Made by a program: the position numbers and the translations under genes. From contig DATEKH010000141.1 in the NCBI GenBank assembly GCA_035277525.1, positions 1 to 24,569 of the forward strand: a DNA stretch of 24,569 bases, in the 5' to 3' direction. The DNA is from CAIKMD01 sp035277525. Lineage in GTDB: Bacteria; Pseudomonadota; Alphaproteobacteria; ATCC43930; CGMCC-115725. Numbering within the stretch: position 1 is the stretch's first letter; each line of letters starts with the position of its first letter. Shown here one piece after another: positions 15,215 through 22,279 of this stretch. The notes under the pieces are model-generated. The model did not search any database and was not told the origin of the DNA. It saw nothing but the letters and a program-made list of their open reading frames with translations.

Positions 15215-15970
15215 ATGGATAGCATGGCTTTGACGGTATTTCTGTTGGGGACGTTTCTCGGCGGTCTCACCTCGGGACTCGCAGGCTTCGCGATGGGGCT
15301 TGTCGTCTCGGGCATCTGGCTGCACGTCATCACGCCGTTGCAGACGGCAACGCTGATCGTCGGCTTCGGTCTCGTGACGCAAAGCTACGCGATTTGGAAG
15401 CTGCGTGGCGCGCTCGACTGGTCTTCGGTCGCCCCCTTCATTCTCGGCGGCGCTTTCGGCGTGCCGCTCGGCACGATGCTCCTGACCTATATCGATCCAG
15501 GGGCCGCGCGCATCGGCGTGGGCGGGCTGTTGATCGCCTACAGCCTCTATAGCCTGGCGCGGCCGCGCTTTAAGCCCACGGCGGCAGGCGTGCCGAGGAA
15601 CCTTGCGGTCGGCGGGCTGAACGGTCTTCTCGGCGGGATCACCGGTTTGACGGGCATCGTCGTCACGATCTGGTGCCAGCTCGTCGGCTTGCCGAAGGAT
15701 AAGCAGCGCACCGTGTTCCAGCCCGTCAATCTCGCGACCATTCTTCTCAGCGTGGTCTCTTTAAGCCTTGCGGGGGCCGTGACCCAGGAGGTGACGAGAC
15801 TTTACCTGCTCGGCTTGCCGGTTCTGCTGGCGGGATTGTGGAGCGGCTTCAAGCTCTACGGCAAGCTCGACGACGCCGGGTTCCGAAAAATCATCTTGCT
15901 GCTGCTGCTCGTGTCGGGCTTGGCGCTGATCGCTCCCGCCCTGCTGCACGCGAGGATATCGAGGATATAA
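15215..15970 (+). CDS. TauE/SafE-family sulfite/anion exporter-type permease
   Basis: A 251-aa integral inner-membrane protein of the TauE/SafE (DUF81) family, whose members move sulfite, sulfoacetate or other small anions. About seven to eight hydrophobic segments are visible, beginning with FLLGTFLGGLTSGLAGFAMG (the first family repeat signature) and repeated near residue 135 as VGGLNGLLGGITGLTGIVVT. This internal duplication is typical of the family. The ATG at 15215 follows CGGAGAGCAAGCG, and a second ATG three codons later is possible. It lies 125 bp upstream of the rhodanese-ChrB gene on the same strand. Rhodanese and TauE-type permeases often co-occur in sulfur oxyanion handling, so a link to the following cluster is plausible but not shown. 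Confidence 0.9.
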   Translation: MDSMALTVFLLGTFLGGLTSGLAGFAMGLVVSGIWLHVITPLQTATLIVGFGLVTQSYAIWKLRGALDWSSVAPFILGGAFGVPLGTMLLTYIDPGAARIGVGGLLIAYSLYSLARPRFKPTAAGVPRNLAVGGLNGLLGGITGLTGIVVTIWCQLVGLPKDKQRTVFQPVNLATILLSVVSLSLAGAVTQEVTRLYLLGLPVLLAGLWSGFKLYGKLDDAGFRKIILLLLLVSGLALIAPALLHARISRI

Positions 15971-16095
15971 GGAGGTCTTGCAGAGAGGCCTTCGTCTGTC
16001 TATGTGAATGAGTGGGGAATAAGCAGGCTCCCCGTTAGACGGCTTCGGTCGTCCAAGCTCTGCGCAACGCTCGCTTGGCGAGAGGATGCGCGCGC

Positions 16096-16875
16096 ATGGA
16101 TGAACCGACCGGTTCCCTAATTTCACCAATCGCTCTTTACGCAGCAATTGGCACCGAGCGTGTGCCTCACATTCTCGACGTCAGACCGGCGCCGGAATTT
16201 GACTCCGACCGGGCCATGATTGTCGGCAGCCTGCGCCGCGCGCCTGAAGCGCTCGGAGGCTGGATCGGGCTTCTCCCGCACGACCGCGACATCGTGATTT
16301 GTTGCGGCACGGGCGGCGCGGACAGCGAAACCGTCGCGGCAGCGCTCCGCGAACGCGGCCTTGAATGCCACATTCTTCAGGGCGGCCTCACCGCGTGGCG
16401 GGCCGCGGACCTGCCGCTTCGATTGCGACGTGCGGGGTCGCATCGCTGGGTAACCCGCGAGCGACCAAAAATCGATCGCATTGCCTGCCCATGGTTGATC
16501 CGCCGCTTCATCGATCCCGCGGCCGAGTTCCTATACGTCCCGAGTGCCTCGGTTCTTGACACGGCGGCAAAGACAGAGGCGACGCCCTATGACGTTCCGG
16601 GCGTCGAATTCGGCCATCTTGGTGATCGTTGCAGCTTTGATGCCTTCCTGCGCATCTATGACATCCACGATCATGCACTCGACCGGCTCGCGCTGATCGT
16701 ACGCGGGGCCGATACCGGGCGGCCGGAGCTGACGCCCGAATCACCCGGGCTGCTTGCGGTATCGCACGGGCTTTCCGCGAATTTTTCCAACGACCACGCC
16801 ATGCTCGAGCGGGGCATGCACGTCTATGACGCTCTCTATGCCTGGTGCCGCTTGCAAAGAGGAGCTGCGGCGTGA
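16096..16875 (+). CDS. chrB: Rhodanese-ChrB fusion protein
   Basis: A 259-aa cytoplasmic protein with two parts. Residues about 10-105 are a rhodanese-like domain (ILDVRPAPEFDSD, then the active-site loop VICCGTGGADSE, with Cys69 the likely persulfide Cys, and the closing LQGGLTAWRAADLPL). Residues about 112-255 match the ChrB C-terminal domain (HRWVTRERPKIDRIACPWL, then IRRFIDPAAEFLYVP, ending MHVYDALYAWC). ChrB is established as a chromate-responsive regulator or accessory factor of ChrA. The helix-turn-helix-like N-terminal part of classical ChrB is replaced here by the rhodanese, so DNA binding is doubtful and a redox or sulfur-transfer role is possible. The ATG at 16096 has GAGAGG upstream with a long 11-base spacer. 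Its stop overlaps the chrA start by four bases, indicating translational coupling. Confidence 0.88.
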   Translation: MDEPTGSLISPIALYAAIGTERVPHILDVRPAPEFDSDRAMIVGSLRRAPEALGGWIGLLPHDRDIVICCGTGGADSETVAAALRERGLECHILQGGLTAWRAADLPLRLRRAGSHRWVTRERPKIDRIACPWLIRRFIDPAAEFLYVPSASVLDTAAKTEATPYDVPGVEFGHLGDRCSFDAFLRIYDIHDHALDRLALIVRGADTGRPELTPESPGLLAVSHGLSANFSNDHAMLERGMHVYDALYAWCRLQRGAAA

Positions 16876-18050
16876 GCGATCTCAGCGCGGCCAATCGCCG
16901 GCCGATGCGCGAGATCGTGCTCTATTTCTTGCGTCTCGGGACGCTCGGCTTTGGCGGGCCAGTCGCCTTGTGCGGGCTCATGGAAAAAGAACTGGTGCAG
17001 AACAAGCACTGGGTGACGCGCGACGAGATGCGCGACGCGATCGCGATCTCGCAATCGCTGCCCGGGCCGCTCGCGATCCAGGTGGGAATCCTGATCTCTT
17101 ACATGAAAGGCGGCTTCTGGGGCGCCTGGGCCGGCGGCTGGGCGTTCATTTTGCCGAATTTCATCATCGTTGCGGCGCTCGGCGCGCTTTATGTGCATTT
17201 CGGCGGGCTGCCGTGGATGACAGCGATCTTCTATGGCGTTAGCCCGGCCGTCATCGCCCTCATCCTCCATTCCTGCTACCGGCTCGCGAAGCTCGGCATG
17301 GAGCATTGGCTCCAATGGGCGCTGGCGGTCGTGTGCTTCGTCGTCACCGTGTGGCTCCAGGCCGAAGTCGCGGTGCTGTTCGTCGGCGCCGGCATCATCG
17401 GCATTCTCTACTACGGCTCGCTCTTCAAGCGGGGCGGCGCGGGCGGCGTGCTTGCCGCGGCGCCGATCGCCATCGGCACGGCGAAGGCGGCGAACGCCTC
17501 GATCCTCGGTCAGTTGCTCGCGTTTTTCCTCAAAGCCGGCAGCCTCACTTTCGGCAGCGGCCTCGTCATCGTGCCGTTCCTCGAGAAAGGGCTGGTGCAG
17601 GAGACCGGCTGGCTCGGCGGACGCGAATTCCTCGTCGCGGTTGCGATCGGCATGATCAGCCCGGGGCCGGTGGTGATCACGGCGACCTTCGTCGGCTATC
17701 TCGTCGCCGGGTTCTGGGGATCGCTGGCTTCCACCATCGGCATCTTTCTGCCCTCGTTTATTCTGATCCTCGTCGTCGCGCCGATCCTCGCCCGCCATCG
17801 CGCCAATCCCAATGTGCAGGGCTTCATAAAGGGCGCCTACGCCGCAGCGATCGGGACGATCCTCGGCGCCGCGGTGCTGCTGGGCAAGATCGCCATCGGC
17901 GATTGGCTGACGGCTTTGATCGGGGCGGCGAGCCTTGCCGCGCTTTTCTACTGGAAGCGGCTCAGCAACCCACTGCTCGTCGCGGTGACGGGACTGATCG
18001 GTCTGGCCGCGTTTCCGCTGCTCCAGCCGGATTGGGTGTTCGTCAAATGA
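16872..18050 (+). CDS. chrA: Chromate transporter ChrA (two CHR domains)
   Basis: A 392-aa inner-membrane transporter that exports chromate in characterised homologues. It has the long-chain form with two homologous halves. The first holds FLRLGTLGFGGPVALCGLME and SLPGPLAIQVGILISYM; the second, from about residue 215, holds FFLKAGSLTFGSGLVIVPFL and ISPGPVVITATFVGYLVAGF. Each half carries the Pro-Gly-Pro loop and Gly-rich helix of the CHR family, with about ten to twelve membrane segments overall. The GTG at 16872 is chosen because it overlaps the chrB stop as GTGA and follows GAGGAGCTGCGGC. The frame extension to 16845 lacks a site. In this setting it may carry chromate, sulfate-like or other oxyanions. 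Nothing appears truncated. Confidence 0.94.
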   Translation: MSDLSAANRRPMREIVLYFLRLGTLGFGGPVALCGLMEKELVQNKHWVTRDEMRDAIAISQSLPGPLAIQVGILISYMKGGFWGAWAGGWAFILPNFIIVAALGALYVHFGGLPWMTAIFYGVSPAVIALILHSCYRLAKLGMEHWLQWALAVVCFVVTVWLQAEVAVLFVGAGIIGILYYGSLFKRGGAGGVLAAAPIAIGTAKAANASILGQLLAFFLKAGSLTFGSGLVIVPFLEKGLVQETGWLGGREFLVAVAIGMISPGPVVITATFVGYLVAGFWGSLASTIGIFLPSFILILVVAPILARHRANPNVQGFIKGAYAAAIGTILGAAVLLGKIAIGDWLTALIGAASLAALFYWKRLSNPLLVAVTGLIGLAAFPLLQPDWVFVK

Positions 18051-18085
18051 AAGCGGGGGAAGTTCCTGACGGAGGAGATACCACA

Positions 18086-18979
18086 ATGTCAAAACTTCTG
18101 CGCTTTGCCGTTGCTGCCCTGATGATCGGCACCGCTCTACCCGCGATTGCGGCGGAGGCGGATTGGTCAAAGGTCGCGCAAGCTCTCGGCAAGGAGGGCA
18201 GCGTTCAACCGGGCGGCGTCTATCGCGTCGGGTTGCCGCGCAGCGACCTTCACGTCACGCTCGACGGCGTCACCGTGAAACCGGGCCTCGCGCTCGGCGG
18301 TTGGCTCGCCTTCGAGCCCATGGGCAGAAATGCGATGGTGATGGGCGATCTGGTTCTGACCCAGGACGAGATCGCGCCCGTCATGAGAAAATTCGAGGAA
18401 GGCGGCATCGAAATCACCGCGCTGCATAATCATCTGCTGCGCTCCGAACCAATGACGCTGTACATGCATGTCCTCGGCCAGGGCGATCCGGTGAAACTGG
18501 CGCAGGCGCTCCACGCCGGGCTAACGCTCAGCAAGACGCCCCTCCAAGCCGCTGCCCAGACCCCAGCGGCGGCACCGGCGATCGATTTCGATACCGGCGC
18601 GGTCGATAAAGCAATGGGCTACAAGGGCAGGAACAGCGGCGGCATCTATCAATTCACGATTCCGCGCGCAAAGCCCGTGAGCGAAGACGGAATGGCTATT
18701 CCGGCGGCAATGGGCTCGGCCATCGGCATCAATTTCCAGCCAACCGGCGGCGGCAAGGCCGCGATTACCGGGGATTTCGTGCTCGCAGCGAGCGAGGTCA
18801 ATCCCGTGATCAAGGCATTGGCGGCGAGCGGCATCGAGGTCACCGCGCTGCACAGCCACATGCTGACGGAGCAGCCGCGCATGTTCTTCATGCATTTCTG
18901 GGCGAATGGCGATGCGCAGAAACTGGCGCACGGGTTGCGCACGGCGCTCGACCGCATCGATGTGATGAAGAGCGGATGA
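18086..18979 (+). CDS. Secreted DUF1259 (LppY/LpqO) protein with duplicated domain
   Basis: A 297-aa protein with a Sec signal peptide (MSKLLRFAVAALMIGTALPAIAAE, cleavage near residue 22). The mature part is two copies of a module of about 130 residues. Copy one runs GGVYRVGLPRSDLHVTLDGV to ITALHNHLLRSEPMTLYMHVLGQGD. Copy two runs GGIYQFTIPRAKPVSEDGMAI to VTALHSHMLTEQPRMFFMHFWANGD. Each ends with the same HxH...MH pattern followed by a lysine-leucine helix, which suggests a conserved metal or ligand pocket (inference). DUF1259 is the LppY/LpqO family, and a member (ChrL) is described in an Arthrobacter chromate cluster. No lipobox Cys is present, so this copy is probably soluble and periplasmic. 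The ATG at 18086 follows GGAGGAGATACCACA. It lies 35 bp after chrA and overlaps the next gene by four bases. Confidence 0.9.
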   Translation: MSKLLRFAVAALMIGTALPAIAAEADWSKVAQALGKEGSVQPGGVYRVGLPRSDLHVTLDGVTVKPGLALGGWLAFEPMGRNAMVMGDLVLTQDEIAPVMRKFEEGGIEITALHNHLLRSEPMTLYMHVLGQGDPVKLAQALHAGLTLSKTPLQAAAQTPAAAPAIDFDTGAVDKAMGYKGRNSGGIYQFTIPRAKPVSEDGMAIPAAMGSAIGINFQPTGGGKAAITGDFVLAASEVNPVIKALAASGIEVTALHSHMLTEQPRMFFMHFWANGDAQKLAHGLRTALDRIDVMKSG

Positions 18980-20043
18980 CCGACAGCAACAGCAATCCGC
19001 GGCCCTTCAAGGTCGCGATCCTGTGGCGCGGCGATGCCGAAGCGCGGCAGGCGGCGGCGCCGCGCAACAACCGCTTCCATCGCGTCTTCGAGGAGCTCGC
19101 CGCGCTCGGCATCGAGGCCGAGCCCGCGGTCTATGACGAAGCTTTCGCCGCGCTGGTGCGCGACCAGCTCCTGGCGGTCGATGGCGTGCTTGTCTGGGTC
19201 GACCCGATCCATCAGGGCAAGACCCGCGCCGCGCTCGATCCGCTGTTGCGCGAGGTCGCCGCGCAGGGGCCATGGGTCAGCGCGCATCCCGACGTGATCC
19301 TCAAGCTGGGCGTCAAAGAGGTGCTTTACCGCACCAGGCATCTTGGCTGGGGCTGCGACACGCAGCGCTATGGCAGCGCGGCCGAGTTTCGCGCGGCGTT
19401 TCCGGCGCGTCTCCGCGCGTCGGGCGCGCGTGTCCTCAAGCAGAACCGCGGCAATGGCGGACAGGGCGTCTGGAAGATCGAGCGCGTGGCCGGCGGCAAG
19501 AGCGACGACACCGTGCGCGTGCTCGAGGCGCGGCGCGGCAGCGTTGCCGAGGAGCTTTCGCTGCAAAGCTTCATTGAGCGCTGCGAGCCCTATTTCGGCT
19601 GGGGCGGCTGCATCATCGATCAGCCGTTCCAGCCGCGGCTGCCCGAAGGCATGATCCGCTGCTACATGGCGGGCGACCGCGTCGCGGGCTTCGGGCATCA
19701 GCTCATCAAGGCGCTGATGCCGCCTCCGCCGGAAGGTCCTGATTCCGCGGCCGCGCAGCCGGGCCCGCGCATCATGCATGGTCCCAACGCGCCGCCGTTC
19801 CAAGCGCTGAAAGCCCATATGGAGGACGAATGGACGCCGCAAATGCTTCACGTGCTCGGCCTCGAGCGCTCGGCGCTGCCGATCATCTGGGACGCCGATT
19901 TCCTCTTCGGCGCACGCGACGCCGCCGGCAAGGACAGCTACGTGCTGTGCGAGATCAATGCGAGCTCGTGCTTCGCGATCCCGGACGAGGCGCCCGCCGC
20001 GATCGCGCGGCAGAGCCTGCGCCGGCTACGCGGCGAGGCATGA
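18976..20043 (+). CDS. Cj0069-family ATP-grasp-like protein
   Basis: A 355-aa cytoplasmic protein. It resembles the Cj0069 family of uncharacterised proteins and has the layout of an ATP-grasp ligase. The N-terminal segment FKVAILWRGDAEAR and the DGVLVWVDPI strand form a pre-ATP domain. LKQNRGNGGQGVWKIE (about residues 155-170) resembles the lysine and glycine-rich ATP loop, and FIERCEPYFGWGGCIIDQPF follows. IWDADFLFG (from about 304) and CEINASSCFAI (near residue 325), containing the Glu-x-Asn motif, could coordinate Mg. ATP-grasp enzymes join a carboxylate to an amine or thiol, and the substrate here is unknown. The ATG at 18976 forms an ATGA overlap with the DUF1259 stop, and its own stop overlaps the next gene the same way, so it is translationally coupled on both sides. 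Confidence 0.75.
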   Translation: MTDSNSNPRPFKVAILWRGDAEARQAAAPRNNRFHRVFEELAALGIEAEPAVYDEAFAALVRDQLLAVDGVLVWVDPIHQGKTRAALDPLLREVAAQGPWVSAHPDVILKLGVKEVLYRTRHLGWGCDTQRYGSAAEFRAAFPARLRASGARVLKQNRGNGGQGVWKIERVAGGKSDDTVRVLEARRGSVAEELSLQSFIERCEPYFGWGGCIIDQPFQPRLPEGMIRCYMAGDRVAGFGHQLIKALMPPPPEGPDSAAAQPGPRIMHGPNAPPFQALKAHMEDEWTPQMLHVLGLERSALPIIWDADFLFGARDAAGKDSYVLCEINASSCFAIPDEAPAAIARQSLRRLRGEA

Positions 20044-21026
20044 CTTATGCGGGTTCTCTTCTCGCGGCGATCGCGCTGGCGATGATGAGCGCCCCCGGCT
20101 GGAGCGCTGAGCCGCCGCTCGCGCTCGAAGCGAAGATCCCGCTCGGGGCGGTCAAAGGGCGGATCGATCACATGGCCATCGACCGCGCGCGCCAGCGCCT
20201 CTTTATCGCCGAGCTCGGGAACAACAGCGTTGGCGTCGTCGATCTCGCAGCCAGCAAAGTCATTCATCGCATCGCCGGTCTCAAGGAGCCGCAAGGCGTC
20301 GGCTATCTGCCGCGCGTCGATACGCTCTACGTCGCCAGTGCGGGCGATGGCTCGGTGCGCCTCTATCGCGGCGACGATTTCACGCCGCGCGGCCGCGTCG
20401 ATCTCGGCGAGGATGCCGACAATGTGCGCATCGACGAGGCGCATAATCGCGTCTGGGTCGGCTATGGCAGCGGCGCGCTGGCGGCGATCGACGCGGCGAG
20501 CGGCCGCAAGACCATCGACATTCCACTGAAGGCGCATCCCGAGAGCTTCCGGCTGGATCGGGCCGGCGAGACGATCTTCGCCAATGTGCCGGATGCCGGC
20601 GAGATCGCGATCGTCGATGTCGCTGCGCAAAAGCAGCGAGCCGCGATCGAGACGCATGCCGATCGCGGGAATTTCCCCATGGCGCTCGATCTCGATAGCG
20701 GGCGGATCATCGTGGTGTTCCGCAGCCCGCCCAGGCTGGTTGCTTACGAGATGGCGAGCGGCCGGCGTGCCGCAAGCGCCGAAGTCTGCAAGGACGCCGA
20801 TGACGTGTTTCTCGATGCCAAGCGCGAGCGGATCTATGTGAGCTGCGGCGAAGGGTTCATCGACGTGCTTTCGGCGCGCGGCGATGAGGCGCGGCTCGGC
20901 CGCATCGCGACCTCATCCGGGGCGCGGACCTCGCTCTGGGTGCCGGAGCGCGACCGGCTCTATCTCGCGGTCCGCACGAGCGGCAGCGAGCCGGCCGCCA
21001 TCTGGGTATTCCGGCCGACGCCGTGA
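20040..21026 (+). CDS. Secreted YncE-like beta-propeller protein
   Basis: A 328-aa protein with an N-terminal hydrophobic segment (LLAAIALAMMSAPGWSAE) ending in a plausible signal-peptidase site near residue 23. The n-region lacks the usual basic residues, so export is likely but not certain. The rest is built of repeating blades of the YVTN/YncE type: DHMAIDRARQRLFIAELGNN, GYLPRVDTLYVASAGDGS, DNVRIDEAHNRVWVGYGSG, SFRLDRAGETIFANVPDAG, and DVFLDAKRERIYVSCGEGF. This gives a six- to seven-bladed propeller expected to bind a partner, metal or cofactor in the periplasm. No catalytic residues are apparent. The ATG at 20040 overlaps the preceding stop as ATGA. It is the last gene of the run that starts with the rhodanese-ChrB gene. 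Confidence 0.88.
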   Translation: MTYAGSLLAAIALAMMSAPGWSAEPPLALEAKIPLGAVKGRIDHMAIDRARQRLFIAELGNNSVGVVDLAASKVIHRIAGLKEPQGVGYLPRVDTLYVASAGDGSVRLYRGDDFTPRGRVDLGEDADNVRIDEAHNRVWVGYGSGALAAIDAASGRKTIDIPLKAHPESFRLDRAGETIFANVPDAGEIAIVDVAAQKQRAAIETHADRGNFPMALDLDSGRIIVVFRSPPRLVAYEMASGRRAASAEVCKDADDVFLDAKRERIYVSCGEGFIDVLSARGDEARLGRIATSSGARTSLWVPERDRLYLAVRTSGSEPAAIWVFRPTP

Positions 21027-21036
21027 TCGATCGCCC

Positions 21037-21054
21037 GCGACCTGCACAGGTCGC
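21037..21054. terminator. Hairpin after the propeller gene
   Basis: GCGACCTG (21037-21044) and CAGGTCGC (21047-21054) are perfect 8-base inverted repeats separated by two bases, starting ten bases after the stop codon of the beta-propeller gene. It is placed where the transcript of the five-gene cluster would end. No T-rich run follows directly, so it may be a weak terminator or an RNA-stabilising stem. Confidence 0.4.
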
Positions 21055-21206
21055 CCTGCCGACCGGGGTCTTTCGTTGACCGGCGCGGGGGCTGGGTGCT
21101 GTAATCGCCCCAATCGCCGAACCAGAAGGCGAGCGAGTTGGCAGCGAAGCAAAGGCCGAGCAGGGGCGAGGCCCTCTTGCGAAGCCGCCCAGAGAGGGAG
21201 GAATAA

Positions 21207-22184
21207 ATGCAGCCGATCCTGCGGCGTGTCGCGTTCGCGGCTTTTCTTTTCTCCGTGCCCGGCGCGGTATCGGCGACGCCGCCGGCCTCCGCCGCGACGC
21301 ACTTGACGGTCGGCACGGCGCACGCCACCGCCGATGCCGAGCTCCCGGCCACGGTCGGCGTCGAGCTCGGCTTCTTCAAGCAGCACGGGCTCGACATCAA
21401 GCTCGCCGATCTCGGCGGCGACAGCCGCGTGATCCAGGCCATGACCGCCGGCAGCATCGATATCGGCGTCGGCGGCGCCACCGGCATGGCGCTGATCGCG
21501 AAAGGCGCGCCGGTCGTCGCCGTGTGCGAGGACAGCGCGACGCAGCCCTATTTCGCCATCGCCGTGCCGTGGGATTCGCCGCTGCATTCGCTCAAAGAGC
21601 TCAAGGGCAAGAAGATCGGCATCACGAGAGAGAACTCGACCACCGACTGGCTGGCGCGGCAATTGGCGCACAGCCAGGGATGGCCGCCCGATGCGATCAC
21701 GCGCGTGGCGATTGGCGGCGACCCCGCCGCCAGCCTGTCGGCGCTGCGCCAGCATCTCGTCGACGCCGATATGGGCGGCACGATGGATTTCGCGACGATG
21801 GAAGATCAGAAGGTCGCACGCATCCTTGCGCCGGTGTCGGACTACCTCGGCAAGGTCGCATCGGGGGTTCTTTATGCGACCAATCACTTGGCGCAGACGG
21901 ACCCCGGCGCGATCCGCGCCTATATCGCGGCGTGGCTGGAGACGACCAGCTACATGACAACGCACAAGGACGAGACCGTGAAGATCGAGGCCATCATCAC
22001 GCATTACGCGCCGCGGATCGTCGCGAAAGCCTACGACATCGACACCGGCATGTTCACGCCGGATTGCCGATTCGATGCCGAATCCGTGGAGATGCTGAAG
22101 CAATCCTTCGTCGATCTGAAGCTCCTGCCGACGGCGCCGGACATGTCGAAGCTCTATACGATGGAGTTTCTGCCGAAGCGTTGA
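21207..22184 (+). CDS. NMT1/TauA-type ABC transporter substrate-binding protein
   Basis: A 325-aa periplasmic binding protein. A signal peptide (MQPILRRVAFAAFLFSVPGAVSA) is followed by LTVGTAHATADAELPATVGV and ELGFFKQHGLDIKLADLGGD, the opening of the NMT1/SsuA/TauA family, then MTAGSIDIGVGGATGMALIAKG and LKGKKIGITRENSTTDWLAR. Family members bind sulfonates, nitrate, thiamine precursors or aromatic acids. The ligand here is unknown. The ATG at 21207 follows GAGGGAGGAATAA. It is 180 bp downstream of the propeller gene and probably has its own promoter in that gap. No permease or ATPase is adjacent. It converges on a second binding protein of the same family encoded on the other strand. Confidence 0.92.
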   Translation: MQPILRRVAFAAFLFSVPGAVSATPPASAATHLTVGTAHATADAELPATVGVELGFFKQHGLDIKLADLGGDSRVIQAMTAGSIDIGVGGATGMALIAKGAPVVAVCEDSATQPYFAIAVPWDSPLHSLKELKGKKIGITRENSTTDWLARQLAHSQGWPPDAITRVAIGGDPAASLSALRQHLVDADMGGTMDFATMEDQKVARILAPVSDYLGKVASGVLYATNHLAQTDPGAIRAYIAAWLETTSYMTTHKDETVKIEAIITHYAPRIVAKAYDIDTGMFTPDCRFDAESVEMLKQSFVDLKLLPTAPDMSKLYTMEFLPKR

Positions 22185-22236
22185 GGCAACGCGGGCTGAT
22201 CGGGCTCGCGCTGGGCGAGTCAGTGGGCTGACCCGA

Positions 22237-22279
22237 AGGCCTTTCCCTGCGCGGGTGTAACAATATTGGGGAAGGGCCT
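22237..22279. terminator. Bidirectional terminator between two binding-protein genes
   Basis: AGGCCTTTCCC (22237-22247) and GGGAAGGGCCT (22269-22279) form an 11-bp stem with one G-U pair around a loop of 21 bases. The right arm ends on the first base of the leftward gene's stop codon. A stem between convergent genes is the expected arrangement for a shared terminator. Confidence 0.5.

Noticed and set aside
16836..18170. 444-codon leftward open frame opposite chrA
   Set aside because: Rich in Arg, Asp, Glu and His as expected for antisense of a membrane-protein gene; chrA is unambiguous.
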